Source: Norana najaformis (lineage: Eukaryota > Annelida > Clitellata > Crassiclitellata > Hormogastridae). From it: a stretch of 64,000 nt of DNA. The translations under genes were made by a program, and so were the position numbers. Below the pieces are notes generated by a model. That model was not told where the DNA came from, did no database searches, and worked only from the letters and a program-made list of their open reading frames with translations. The DNA lies in contig OZ029921.1 in the NCBI GenBank assembly GCA_964023275.1, forward strand, positions 30,177,230 to 30,241,229, given 5' to 3'. Positions 12,354-25,700 of the stretch are shown in pieces. The stretch's first letter is position 1, and each line of letters opens with the position of its first letter.

Positions 12354-15300
12354 ATGGCGACTCGATTGCACAGGAAAAAGCATAATCCGTACGAAAGTCT
12401 TGAACGAATTCTAAACAGAACAACGCTGACAACGCAGCGTGTTTCTCACGGCCATATCATAGGTAGGTAGCGTGGATAACCACGAGTGATGGCTAGTACG
12501 TCTTCATGTAAGAGGATGGCGGATTGAATCCTGACCATGTTTGAAATTTGTTTTGGGTTAGCAGGGTCAGATACACAGGGACGAAAAATGGCGTGGCGCT
12601 CATTCAAACGAGCAGCGGTGGTGAAGTATTTAACCCGATAAAATTACTCACATTGAGCAGGATCGGTTCGAGACTATACTTTGACTTGCAAATCCGGAAG
12701 TGACAGGGATAGAAGCCTGAAATTTTCAGCTTCTTGTCAATTTCTTGTGTTGATTACATAAATGCAATTATCATTATGGTTTCTACCTCTCTTTCAAATA
12801 TATGGAAAGGCAAACATTGATCAGTAGCTAATTATCACAGTTGTTTTGTTTGCTGCCAGGCCTATGTTGCAATCGCCCTCTGGGCCGTGTTCTGACCATG
12901 GAATTCGTCCATTGGCAGCTCAGAGTGCTTGGGAAAAAATAGGTGCATCGTCCACGTCCACTTATTGTGGATTGAAGACTTTATTACAGGAGTTGTTCAG
13001 TTAGATTTGTGTGACTTCTGACAGTAATCTATGCTGTGGTTTCTCTCTGAGCAGAAATAGGAAATGGCCTTCTGAATCGGACTCATGAAGACATTGGCAA
13101 CGATAAAGACCAGGCAATTGCAGACGCTCTGCGAGAAGCAGAGGAGAGGCACAGAGAAGAACTGGCAGCTGCCCTCAGTGATCTTCAGCAGCAGCTTCAA
13201 AGAGACAAAGAACAGGCTCTGCTTAGTCAAAGACAGGTTAAGAGTCGTCACTTCTTCGCTTTTTGTATTCAGACTGTATTCTAGTGTTTGTTTTATATCT
13301 CTGAAATTCTGCGATTATCTCAAATGACTTTCTGTACGAAGGCACGTGGATGACAGCAAGTTAGGTTAAATATTCCTCTTGGATATGAATGCTGTGAATG
13401 AATGAATGAAGGAAAGAATGAATGAACGAGTGAGCAAACAAATGACTGAGAAAATGAACAATGAAAAGATTGAAACTTAAGAAATCTTATTCAGTTTTTA
13501 ACATGAATGAAAGCAAGACAAGTAATGACAAAACTATAATTTTAATTCTAGTATTATGAAAGTCTGCGAGCAAAGGCGCTGGAACAGTGGGAGAAAGCAA
13601 AGGAGGAGAAGATCAGGCTACTCAGAAAGTGAGGCAGGTTCCTAAAACATCATCTCTTGGTTTAGTGATAGGTTTCCTTGTGAATGAGAATACCACAACC
13701 AATGTGTTATGTTTGCAAGCATGCAAAATACTTGTATAAAATACTTTTCCTACTTAGTATTGGAGATAAAAATTAAGCTTTCTATCCAGCAACTACTAAT
13801 TATCACTGCACCTTAATTACACCTTTTTTAGATGTATCGGATAATTCTGAAAGAGTGGAACCTAATTCATTTAGCTCCTTAAGGAGTTTCTGTAAAAGGT
13901 GCTATGTTCAGATACATACATATATACATACATAAATGCAGTAGTATTTATTATTATTTTATTATTATTATTTATTATTATTTTACTGATATTCGCTCTG
14001 GGTAGTACTAATGTACCATTTGCTGTGTTTATACACCTGTGTTATCCAGAATGGATGGATAAAATACCAGCAATAAAATTCCGAATGATAAGAATGGCCT
14101 ACGTATTACCTGTGACAAATTTTTAAATTATTTGTCTTACAAGATTGCCATTCATATGTAGATGTTGTTGTTCTCTTTTAAAGAGAATACAAGTCACTCC
14201 TCCAGGACGCTCTCAAGTCACAGGCTGATGAATTTGAAGACTACAGGCAGAAAGCCACTAATGAGGCGTGCAGACATCTGGAAAAAAAGATGAGAAATGA
14301 TTTCAGTCGTGAGAGAGAAAATGCAATCGCAGATGCTCTTGGCAAAGCCAGGGTTTGTAGTTTTTCGTCTGATTAATATTCTTCAGGACTTTTTCCTAAA
14401 CTGTCTTCTCTGATAATAAAATTTCTGTAAGTTTTTAAGCTGCAGGTTTATTAAAACCAGTTTTATAAAGAGTTAATTCTGTTATTGGCTGTAAAAACTA
14501 AACATGAATATGAATCTGAAATTGACGAAAGTCAGCTGCTAACAACATAAAACTGTTGAAGCTGAAACTGTCAAAGGGTCAAATAATTATAATTGTTGCA
14601 CTGCAGTTGCAGTGTGCATCTGTGTGGAGAGAAGGAAGTCCCCATCTCAGAATTCCTAAAAATGTCACTGGTTAGGCTAATATAGCTTGCTACAAATCTT
14701 TAGAAAGAAAAAGAAATGTTTACAGTCCTATACATAAAAATAGCTTATACACTGGAGCCAATATGCATTAAGCCATTCAATTTCTTAGTGTCACACAAAA
14801 AGATGTGTGATTCAGTGATAACAAGTGTTTTTGCCAGCTGTAATCTCTTCAGCACATCAAATGTGGTCTGATGATACGAAACGATACAACGAACATTATA
14901 GATAATGGCTCCCTTGCAATGTTCTGAGGTGCACAGATATTCTGATGATGTATTTTCAGCACAGGTTTCGTGAAAGAGAGCAGGAGGTCATAAAGCAGAC
15001 AAAAGCCGAGTGCAAGAAACAAGCGGATGAGGAAATTGCCCGATTGGCAGCTCAGCACCAAGAAGAACTGGAACCAGTTGTCTCTAAGTAAGAGAGTATT
15101 ACAACTGCTTTGTGCTTACTGCATCTATAATGCTTACCATGTATTCAGCATTTGGCTGGTTTGTGCCTTCATTAAGTCTCCATTGTTGTGAGAGAATGAC
15201 AGCAGATTAGATTTGATGAGATGCAATAAGAGTTAAACTGGTCTTAGCTTGGAACAAGGTCTTCTGGCCTGCGTAGCTACGTTGGTTAATGCGTACCTAA

Positions 15301-17176
15301 AGGGACTCCGAGCGTGAGCGTGAGGATGCCGGTTCGTGTCCCAGTCATGGCTTATTTAAGAGATTTTAATCTCTGGCTAGGACGGTCCATACACAGGTAC
15401 ATTAAATGGCATGGTGCCCATTCAAACAGGCAACAGTAGTGAAGGATCTCACTTGATTAATTTATTGAAAAATGAGTAGAGGCCAGATGGTTGCTTTAGA
15501 AAATGTGTACATTTATTTACATTAGATTTATTTATTTGGGTACCACGGGAAGTGCGCGTTTTTATATCGGATCACCAGAAGCACAGAGTACAGGTAGGTA
15601 GTTAGGGATGCCTGGCAAACAGATGAAACAAGCATTTTATTTCATTGCTGGGAATATTTGTCATCATTATCATCACCATTCTTGTTGTCATCGTCGTCAT
15701 TGTGTAATGTAGTGTAATGTAAAAAAGACAATTTATGTAGCACAGTTCAATCACAAAGCATTTCAAGAGTATTTTACAGCCGTATGTCAGCCTCCATATG
15801 ATTCGCAAAACATGAAAATGTTAAGAAAACCCGTGAACCAAACAAAAGACTCAGCAGCCTGAATCTTGATGGGGAGACTGCTCTAGGCCGCTGGTAAGCC
15901 CAGAGGAGAGTCACGCCTGCCGTGGTCTTTCCCAACTAATTTTGGGGTTTAGGGGACATGGCAAGGGTGGACCTCCTTGATCCACTCATGAACACCTGCT
16001 CTTTGTTCTTTGCACTGGCTTTCTAAACTCTGAAGGAGGGAAGCATGACCAACTTGACCTCCTTATTATTACCATCATCATCATTTTTTGTAACCCAGCC
16101 ATTTAGCAGTAATAGATTCAAGTGAATGATCTCCATTCTTTCCTGTTGCTTGTCAAGTCCAATGCTTCGCTCATATTTATACAAAATCTTGTCGTATCTT
16201 CTTTTGTTGTCAAGTTCTTTTATGCAACGTTGCTCAAATGTTAATAACAACGATTTTTGATAGAGTTTTTGGCCAAAGACTCTGTCAGACCAAAATTCCA
16301 TTAATATTTTAAAAGTTTGCCTTAGATTATCAAAACTCTTTGTAATGATATTTTGCAGTAAAAACGCATGACTAATAGCCCAAACAACATTGAATTTTAG
16401 GTATAACAGCCTCCTGGAAAAGTTTAATCAGTTACTCGAACACAATGAAAAAGTGGAGGCAGACTTCAAGGTAATCAGGAATCAATAAATCGCTGCATTG
16501 CAGCGTGTTTTTATGTCCAAAGTCGTGGGGTGGGAGAACAGAGGCAAATTTAGAGTGAGTCAGTGAATGAGAGGAGGTCAGCATTAGCAGGACTGAGAAC
16601 GAGCAGTACCGTTCTACTGGAGAAAGGAAGACAGTGAAGGTTGGTCGGACTTTACAGGACACTCAAAATCATGGAGAAGGATTTGGGGAAAATATTCCTG
16701 TTTGCCGGTTGTTCCAGTGATTTATTTCATGGCCTAGTGTCTTTAGAGCTGAAATTGCAATAATAGCAAGCAATTATTGACTCCTCTGCATGTCAGCAGC
16801 ACTGTCAACATAATTATGAGACGGAGATATTTGGTAGACTTGCTGGCCAAATAAACCAGATTCTGTTCCAAAGTTAGAAGTATTTGATGTTTAAGAAGTA
16901 AAAAAACTGTAACATTACTTCATCTGAACAAACAGTGTAGGTTTTTAACTACAAATCACGTTTTTATGTTGTGCTTTTAACATGATACGGTAAATTCATT
17001 TCATTTTTGATGTCATTCAGGAACTTCAGCAAGACTACATGCGCTTCCTTGACAACACTGGAGGACGTTATCACTCAGACTACATGATCGTTCCGCGTAA
17101 CCATGCCAACCTCATAACTGCTGATGGTAAATCGTTAAATAAAACTCCTGTCCCGTCAGCAACAGTCATAAATTAA
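12354..17176 (+). CDS. C6orf163: C6orf163-like coiled-coil protein, seven exons, complete
   Basis: Exons: 12354-12462, 13055-13236, 13552-13628, 14184-14352, 14960-15087, 16401-16470, 17021-17176. All splice sites are GT-AG, phases match, and the sum is 891 nt (296 aa plus stop). The N-terminus (MATRLHRKKHNPYESL) is followed by HGHIIEIGNGLL, which I align with the HKDILDIGANIL segment recalled from human C6orf163. Most of the protein is a Glu/Lys/Arg/Ala-rich coiled coil (EAEERHREEL, AAQHQEELE). The C-terminus ELQQDYMRFLDN...HSDYMIVPRNH matches the vertebrate ELQETRMAFQKYI...HADFILPER. Length is close to the human protein (about 330 aa). Function is not established for the family; the X-box upstream suggests a ciliary or sperm-flagellar role. 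The last exon is read through to the in-frame TAA; a GGTAAAT at 17,126 could instead be a donor, but the read-through tail matches better. AATAAA lies at 17,228. Confidence 0.85.
12585..12692 (+). mobile_element. SINE family 1 fragment
   Basis: Contains GCGTGGCGCTCATTCAAACG, GCAGCGGTGGTGAAG and AATGAGCAGGATCG, the SINE family 1 body. It lies in intron 1 of the C6orf163-like gene. Confidence 0.65.
14676..14790. repeat. 110-bp dispersed repeat, copy 2
   Basis: Intronic copy of the unit at 11,138-11,250, same orientation, diverged by eye at roughly one base in ten. Confidence 0.6.
15266..15535 (+). mobile_element. tRNA-derived SINE (family 1), nearly full length
   Basis: The tRNA-like head at about 15,275-15,353 carries TAGCTACGTTGGTTAA (A-box region) and GCCGGTTCGTGTCCC (B-box). 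The family 1 body follows (CCATTCAAACAGGCAACAG, GGATCTCACTTGATTAAT) and then a TTTACATT-type tail. It is inserted in intron 5 of the C6orf163-like gene, in the gene's orientation. Confidence 0.75.
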
Positions 17177-18544
17177 CAAGGTCACGAGTTAGTGTGAATC
17201 AGGACACAGACGTTCAGTGATAGTATAAATAAAATTGATTTTTAACTGGGATACGTGTAATTTTTTGACAATGGTTTTATAAAAAGTATCTTACTTCATT
17301 TTTAGATTTGTCTCTTGCAATATTTACAATGCTTGTAATTCAAGCTAAGATTTTCAGATTATTATTTATTGTTATGTCCATCATGACAACTTTTGTATAG
17401 ATATTTTATTTTTAATATAGAAATACTTATCATCTACATGTATTGACTATATGACTTCTACAACTGACTTGAAATATGATATTAAATATCAGAGATGCAG
17501 CAGTTCACTACTTACCTTGAGGCACTGCAATATGAGAATGGGTTAAAAGTTTATACATTACAGTAAATTGCACCAGTTCTGTGAATCTGTTTTTCCGTGT
17601 GAAATCCTGTGATGTTTAACAATAAAATTATCAAAGGAATTTAAACAAACACCATAATAACACACTGTTACACTCAAAATTCCAACTCCAGTGTTTAATT
17701 AGTATTTAACGGATTCTTATGATAATAGACTTCTGTTAAATCCTGTGATGTGTAATGTTAACTGTTGTAATAACTAGTATTTAAGTGATTGTTGTAAAAC
17801 CTAACTGCACGTTTAAAACATTAATTGCGGTGCTGTTTAACTTGTCTTTAAATAATTCGTTTTAGTATGAGACATATCCCCTCTGTAAATATTAATTCCT
17901 GTGATTTAATACCCTTGAAGTTTTAAACGATTTTTGTAATAAAAGCCTTCCTGTTTGAAAATGCTAACTCCACTAGTCCTCTGTTGTTTTACAGTGATAT
18001 AACAATTCCCCAGACATTGGTGCTGAATTTAAATGAGTAAACTGAACCGATATCAATTTTATTTTATAAGTTCACTTGAGTTTTATAGTAAAAGACTACT
18101 TCTGGTTCAAAACATTTATTTTCTCTTGCTAGACAAGATTTATTATGACAAACTCCTGTGAATTACCATCAAATTCATTCATAACAACACTATTTACCAA
18201 GAAACTAACAACGAGTACCGGTAAATTAATATTCAGATTAGATGCACTGAAAGTAACGGGTTTGCCAATCTGCTCGGGTTTCTACATAAAACAATTCACG
18301 GTAAAAGTAAGGAACAGTTGAAGACAACCATCAACAGAATTACATTACGACAGCTGCTAGGCCTCCTTTAAACTACAGATAAAATTAAAGCATGTAAATC
18401 TTGTGCATTATGATAACAGCATTATAGAAGACAGATTAGATTAGAAAAAGGTGGATGCTCAACCAGTCAGCTACCATAGCATGCAGAGTAGCATCAGTAA
18501 TACTGTATCTTGGAGAGTGCTTCCCAATGAATGACTGGTCTTTT

Positions 18545-18620
18545 AATAATAATAATAATAAGACAATTTATATAGCGCCGTAACACGGCCGAGGCCGAAG
18601 AAAAGGGCGCTGTACATAAG
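18545..18620. repeat. TAA-run plus ATATAGCGCC repeat fragment
   Basis: (TAA)n followed by GACAATTTATATAGCGCCG. This short motif recurs in degraded form near 15,705 and 59,515, so it marks a dispersed repeat. Confidence 0.45.
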
Positions 18621-21600
18621 TTTTACTTTTACTAACATCTTGTAATTCTTTTTATGTCTTGTAGTTCATAAGTTTACAAATACAGATAACAAGTAACAAT
18701 AAACAATAACATGAGTCATGCTGTAATGGCGTTAAGCAACATTTCAGTCCGCTTAATTGAACACTAATGTAATACAGGAGGCTGTTTATCATTAGAATGG
18801 TGAAAAGCTTCAAGAAAAGTGGGAAAAAGTAAAAAATTAAAAAAGTAACTAAGGAAACGTCATTCTACTTTGCAGAGTCTTTAAAGTGCATACTAAGAAA
18901 CAAACAAATATAATATTTACTCAACATGAAATTTTCTTCAAGCAAAGCCAAAGAAGAGTCAACTAGAAAGTACTACGATCAACAGAATCTGCAAAATTAT
19001 GAAACTACAGTACAGAGGTATTTCCTAGTAAAGTCGAAAATTGCACAATTCAAAACTTTAACAACAGTTAAAAACTGTACATCACTGTACAGAGTAAATG
19101 CGAACTATGTTTCATCAGTTTTACATCAACACAGAAACACCGGATCTCAAATTCCAAACTGGTTTTGATTGGTCCACAACACAATCGCTCAGAAAATGTA
19201 TTTACTTCAGTCACCAATATTCAATAAATTGATGTTCTTCTCTCTCGACAAATAATCATGAAATTTAGTTGAACAGTGCTTTTAGTTTGTAGATGTAGGT
19301 AGAGTCCATCTACTGAGATTAATGAATTCAAGATCTCATCTACTGTTGGGCAACCAGTCCGTTAGCCAGCTGGTGGCATGCCACTCCAAGAAAGCCAAAG
19401 CGATTGGCAGTGGCTTCTTCTGAGCAGCTTACAAAAGAGAAACTTGCAACAATCAAAGTAAAGCATTTCAATACCAGAACAAACTCTACATCAAGATCAC
19501 ATCATCTTTACGTCAGCTAAGTCTCCTAGGCTACTGAGCCCAGTCTATTATCATCAAACAAAGTCCCTTACAGCTTCAGTCGTTGTGACCACGAGTATCC
19601 TGACAAACCTCCTCATCTCAGCAGTCTGCCCCAGGAGATCGTCACAGGATGCATTGTCCATAAGAGACACTTGGCACAACAGAAGTTCATTTAATTAAAA
19701 CAAGCTAAAAAGTGTATCATAAAACAAAATGGACAGGCATAGAAAAGTGGAACTTCAGTCAGCTGTAGAAATAACAAGCTAAGTAATTTGCTAAATATCA
19801 TGCTTCTCTTAACTGTGAGCATGTCATACAGATGAAATCTCAGAACCTCAAATGTCCGACACACATTGGCTTACACGAACTTGTGATAACTGTTTATACC
19901 TTTATTGTGTATTATTAACTCTGCCCCAGTTACAATTTTTGGGAGTGTATGTTTGTTTTATTCTCAAATGAACACAATAATAGTATAAACTTAATATTAT
20001 TTCCACATTTATTAGGCGCCACTATCTAATAACTTATCACAAACATCATTAAATGTACAACTTTCTTGATTATATTTTCTAACAACTTGCTTTTATTACT
20101 TTAATATTAATTTCCATAATTTATAAGAAAAAAAGCAATACAAGAACTATTACTAGTGCATCATGAGAAAATGACAACTGATTAACTTGTTGGAATTCCT
20201 ATCATGTTAGCACTTTAGTCAAAAGACACGGCCAGATTTTCCACCATTTTCATCATCGTCATTCCCTGCCAGCATACCCATATGGGATCCTTATCGCATC
20301 ACATCACGTAATTGGCATGCTGGCTGCGATACGGTTGTCATCACCATGGGTTCTGGGACAATTTCAGTCAAAGCATTACACAATCAAACCAATTGAACAG
20401 GACAAATCAAACTCTCAGATTAGAAAGACAAGCCCATTGCTTATTTTCACTAGAGCCAACACTTCCATGTTCAACAAGAGTTATTGCTTTTATGAGCAAC
20501 ACGAGCTACCATCTACATGTATCACAAGAATCTTATAACAGCAGACATGTTCCACGCAGAGTCAGTTCAAACAAAGTAGCAGTGAGAATAAAACAACATT
20601 ACTGACTAACTCTCACAGTTGGAACATATGAACTGGCAAACATAAACCAGCAACAAGTATTTTTACCCTATACTTATATGCAGAAAACCAAAACTGGACT
20701 CCTACAAGAGACGTCTTTAATATTTGTGGCCTGTTAGATTTAAATTAAAACTTAATTAAAACTTAAAACTTAAATTTGGAAATATCATAATACAGACGAC
20801 ACACATTAAGGTTATATCACCAAATTTAATTTCAACAGTTGAAAGGTCACTAACAATTTCACTAAGGATGGCAAACTGGTTTCAATGTTGCATTAAAACT
20901 TCAACTGCTATTCAGTAATTCAACTGTTCTCTAGACTGACGGTGATTTTGGATAGCTAGTCTACTGATTACAACAGGTTTTGGCTTTATATCTACCAATG
21001 CGGTAACGTTTAAGTTAGACCACATAAATTCTGTTAAGCAATTCTTAATCTGACTTTGAGCAACTAACTGGGCATTAGAAGTTGAACCTAAAGGTTATCA
21101 AGTCAGTGGAAGCAACAAAAATCTCAAAATGTGAATCTTCTAAAAATCTCATGATTTTCTCTAAAGTCTTCAGAGTAACACACGTTGCTCAAATAGGTAT
21201 AAACGTATGATTCAATCTAAATGAACATTCAAACATTTGCTAAAGTCTCTCCCTGTTCAACGATTCCTTATTCAAAGAAATAAATTACATTAAATGTAAA
21301 CATCTACATCTAACTGGCCATCTGGCACCACAACAACATTATGAACACAGAAAGGCAAATATTAACTAAGCTCTTTTCAGTAGGAAGCACATCTGCACAA
21401 CATAGTCAGTGTTTTCTTGCATGGCTAAAAGCATACAGTGCGGACGGCTTACCTGCGATTCCGCATAACGCGAAGTGGTTGTATGTCCCCAAGCTATTAA
21501 CTTAACAAGCCGTATCGGTTAACGCGTTTTACTACCAGGAATAAGGCTAATTAAAACAGTATAGACGTACTCTGGCAGCTGTAACATTCCATTCATTCTC

Positions 21601-21943
21601 GAACTTGGCATTAGTCGTACAAGCGGGAGGTGTTCTTCTGAGTAAATGGGCATGTCACTCAACCGCGGGAGGAAGCCAATTAGGGCAAGAGGGATGGACA
21701 AGGAAGTCTGGCTGGAACCGGTTTTAACCGATTAGAAGGGAGAATCGGCAAAACAAGGCAGGTATGGACTGGCCCGCACGACCGCAGAGGTTGGCTGGCT
21801 GGGCGGCCAACTGAGTACAGACCTGCGTGCCGTGCGAAGAGGAGCAAGGCTGCAGGGAGCAGCGTGGGATAGGGGAGTGTGGGCGACCGAGTAGCAGAGG
21901 CGATATATTTCAATACTGTCCCGTTTAACGTGCGCACTGGTAC

Positions 21944-22030
21944 ACATGTAATGTAATGTAACAAGCACTTATATAGCGCTCTTCAAGTACCTCTCAAAAG
22001 CGCTGATGACACGGCTATCCTACCGATCTA
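21944..22030 (-). repeat. (ATGTA)n-tailed repeat shared with 61,440-61,510
   Basis: GTAATGTAATGTAACAAGCA, then CTTATATAGCGCTCTTCAAG and TACCTCTCAAAAG. The reverse complement is found almost unchanged at 61,448-61,510, including the ACATT tail, so this is a recent dispersed repeat. Confidence 0.65.
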
Positions 22031-22554
22031 AACAAGTGCGTTTTCAAGTTAACAGAGAATGAACACTGAGTTAAACTAAGTGGAAAAGTATGAATGTTTA
22101 AAGGGAGACTGTTCCAGAACGATGGACCAAAACAGCACATGCTGTTTCGAAGGCGTGCCCCCCACAACTTCACATTAATGAGTCCGCACTGTGTTTTTCA
22201 ACTGAAAGCCTCGGATATCTAGGTGCTGATTCCAAGTCACTTTGGATTCACCAGGATCTGTACACTTCAGCAAACTAAAGACTGCTAAGCACGAAACAAT
22301 AGAAATATATGAAAAAATGAAAACTCAATCCATCAATTCTTCTAACCTCAAAAACAAAGATCTTCTCAACAGAATGTACTGTAAATTTAAATGACAATCC
22401 CAGATTAAACACCAGCAACTTCAAATCATATGGAAATATCGCAAAAAATCTATATAAAATATATTTTGATTTCAGTGCTTACAGAGTCAGCACCTCAGTT
22501 AAATGGATTTAAATGGATACAAAACTGGAATGAAAATTCACAGGTTTTCATACT

Positions 22555-22560
22555 TTTATT
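22555..22560 (-). terminator. AATAAA polyadenylation signal candidate for PTPRN
   Basis: AATAAA on the minus strand about 155 bp after the PTPRN stop codon. It is the first such hexamer I found downstream of the stop. Confidence 0.45.
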
Positions 22561-22714
22561 TTATACACTTTGCACAGTAGTCCACAAGCTCTCAAATGAC
22601 TAGTTTACTATGCACTATTTAAGAATATATAACCACAATTACATGCATCACTAGAGATGCTGGATCCAATGATAAAATAATATGACGTTCACAGATGATG
22701 ACCATTATGCCTGG

Positions 22715-25700
22715 CTACTTGGCAGATGTAATGCGTAGAATTCCTTCAACTTCATAAGCAATTGCCGTCAGACAAAACTCAAACTGTTCCTACAAGATTT
22801 TAAAAAAAATTTTAATGACAAAATAAAATTTAGTCACACAAAGGAAACTTGGTAAAATATACAAAAGGCTTGTTTCGTTTAACTCTATTTTCATTAAAAT
22901 TTATTTTCACGCATCAAAAGAACAAATGTTCACTGGCAAAGTTGACAGCACGTCAGGAAAATTAGAACAAAGCAAGTAATAACAAATGAAATTCAACTGC
23001 CAATCAATTTCAGTGTCAGAGATACAGGAATTAATTGTAATTGTAATTCGCAACTTCTGTTGCGCTGATGTCTAACGCACAAGGCATCAACCTATGGTGC
23101 ACCAAAGCCAAGCCACAATCAGGTCAATATCCAGAATGTCAGTCCACTAATTAGTTACTCATAAGTTGAAATTACCACTCCGCTCACTTCAACATCCACT
23201 TAATTATCTCTCACTATGATACTATAGACGTGTAAGAGAGAAACACAGATACTGCAAGTCAAAGAAGAAATCGTATCAGTTAAGAAGACAGACCTTTGTC
23301 CGCACCATGTGGATACGCTGGTCTCGGAGGTGTTCCAGAGTCGCTGCAATGTCCATCTCTTTCGCACCTGACACAGAAAAAACAAAAAACATAACAACTT
23401 AGCATTTCATTAGTTCAACAGTTTAGTAATTCATAAACAGTTCAGTAATGAATGGTTTTATTAATTCAACCTGAATAGTAAAATAAATTTTTTTAAACAT
23501 CTTGAGAAACATCAGATGTGTAAAAGTTTCATGTGGGGCAATGAGGTCAAAATAAAATAAACAATGAGTGGTTGGCCCTCACCCAGACACCAGAACGCAG
23601 AGTCCATCAAGTCAGTTTTCATGTTTCACTCAGACAATTATGACCAATATCTAAGAAATTGTTGTTTTCTTACATCATAAACTTCAGCAATGACTGTGCT
23701 ATTTAACTGAATTGCAGTTGGTGTTTTTATTGGATAATTATATTAATTTTCATTAACCTTACTGAAATATTCATAGTTTAACACTACAGTTAAATGGTAA
23801 CTATCAGCAATTGTAAAGTATTAAGGCATGAATGGGTTAATCAGTTAAGAACCAGACCTTAAAACTTACCCTTTGTTAAATGAATGACTGACCTTTATGC
23901 AATCGGTTAAGTACCATGTCAATCAAGCAATAGGTTCCAGTTTGTCCAGCTCCATCACTTTTAAAACAAAACAGAATATGTAATAAATATTAAATGAATA
24001 ATTAACCACATTTCTCATTATAAGGAAAAATTTGAGATAGGCATTTTCACTTTAACCTAGTGCAAACCGTAAAATAAATAATTAACTACAGCCCTCATTT
24101 TAAGATAACTGTGAGGGATAAATCTCCAACAAGCATTTTCATCTTCACCTAAAATGAACTGTCAAATTATGTACTGGTCTTCAGTAACTGGAACAAGTTC
24201 ACATACATGTTACTCAGTTTGATTTATAATAGGCCTTGAGCTGGTAAGTGAAGAATTTGCTAATCCAGGACACTGGGTGAATGTAATCGCTGCTCCCCTT
24301 CACCATATATTACCTACATATGCCCCTTCTGAACCAAATGGAAGTCGGCCCTTTGCCAGCGACATGACCTGTACCTATGAGGTTTCTCCTGTAACCTTAC
24401 CTGCAGTGAACAATTATTGGGCAGAAGCGACCGTGATATGAGTGGTTCACTTTCCTAGAAAAAATGTATTAACAAAACATCAAACACTCATAATTCAGAA
24501 TATCCAATTAACACTGCAACCTTTTACTATGGTGTTAAGAGATTAATACTCAGTTGCAAAGGCCCAGTTAGAATTCTAATTTAAACCATCTACATCTCAG
24601 AAGATCTAATACTGAAAAGTATGCAGTTAAACTATTGCATAACACCATCTCTCCAAGCCAAAACAACTTCAGTGTTAGAACAAAGTCGTGCTATAATAAG
24701 CTAATTGTTACAAAGCAGAATTAAATTTAGAATTAAACACTAGTCTGTAAGTTGCTTCTGCAGTATTATAATACATACATTGTATATTAACTGACAGAAA
24801 TCATACTGACTGACTGTTTACCTTCTGAACTCCATCAGTGTTTTCACCGAAATCGGAACGCCAAGATATGGCCACGACAGATAGTGGAACTGCGTCACTG
24901 TACGACTTTCATTTGTCTCAACATTTCTCAGGCAGAAACTTCTGACAACATAGTCCCCACAAGGGCTGTCACGCTCCAAGATCAGTTGCACCTGAAGGCA
25001 AATAGGAAAGTATGCACACATTTCAAAAAGTAGCACTGGTCATCTGTACAGTAGCAACTGTAATGGAACATTTGCCAAGCTGCATTTAACAATCTTGCAG
25101 AGGTGCTATGTACATGAGCCTTTTAAGAATCCCATAAATGCAACTTGGTAGTACATGCTATCCAACAAGACACATGCACTATGGTGAGTTGATGGCAACA
25201 TGTCACTATGCAGCATTTGTAGCGGCCTTACTGAGTTCTGTTGACCAGTTCAGCACTGCTGCGCCAAAAGATTTAACAACAACTTTGCCATGGAAGGTAT
25301 GATAATGTATTTTATTACGTGTAATTTATAGCAGTGTTGACACTGCAACCTTTTACTATGGTGTTAAGGGTGGCGATTGGAAAAGCCGCAATGAATGGAC
25401 TAGAAAAAATATGGAAAGACAAACATGTGAGCACAGACACGAAAAAAAGATTGGTGAGGGCCTTGATTATACCAACAGTAACATACGGCAGTGAGACGTG
25501 GACAATGACCAAGAAAATAGAGAAAAAAATCAATGCTTGTGAAATGTGGATATGGAGGAAGATGCTGAGAACATCATGGACGGAGAAAAGGACTAATGAA
25601 TGGGTACGCAGGGCGATTGGAATTGAGCAAGATGAGACGTTACAACAAACAGTGCTAAAATCAAAGCTGAGGTTCTTCGGACATGTTATGAGATCAGATG

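Larger units (their letters stand above)
17240..22550. other. convergent intergenic region
   Basis: AT-rich DNA between the 3' ends of the C6orf163-like gene (+) and the PTPRN gene (-). At 17,590-18,180 there is a loose, degenerate reiteration of phrases such as CCTGTGAT and GTTTAA. A TATATAGCGCC fragment lies at 18,545-18,620 and a stretch of higher GC at 21,660-21,900. No exon is recognised. Confidence 0.45.
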
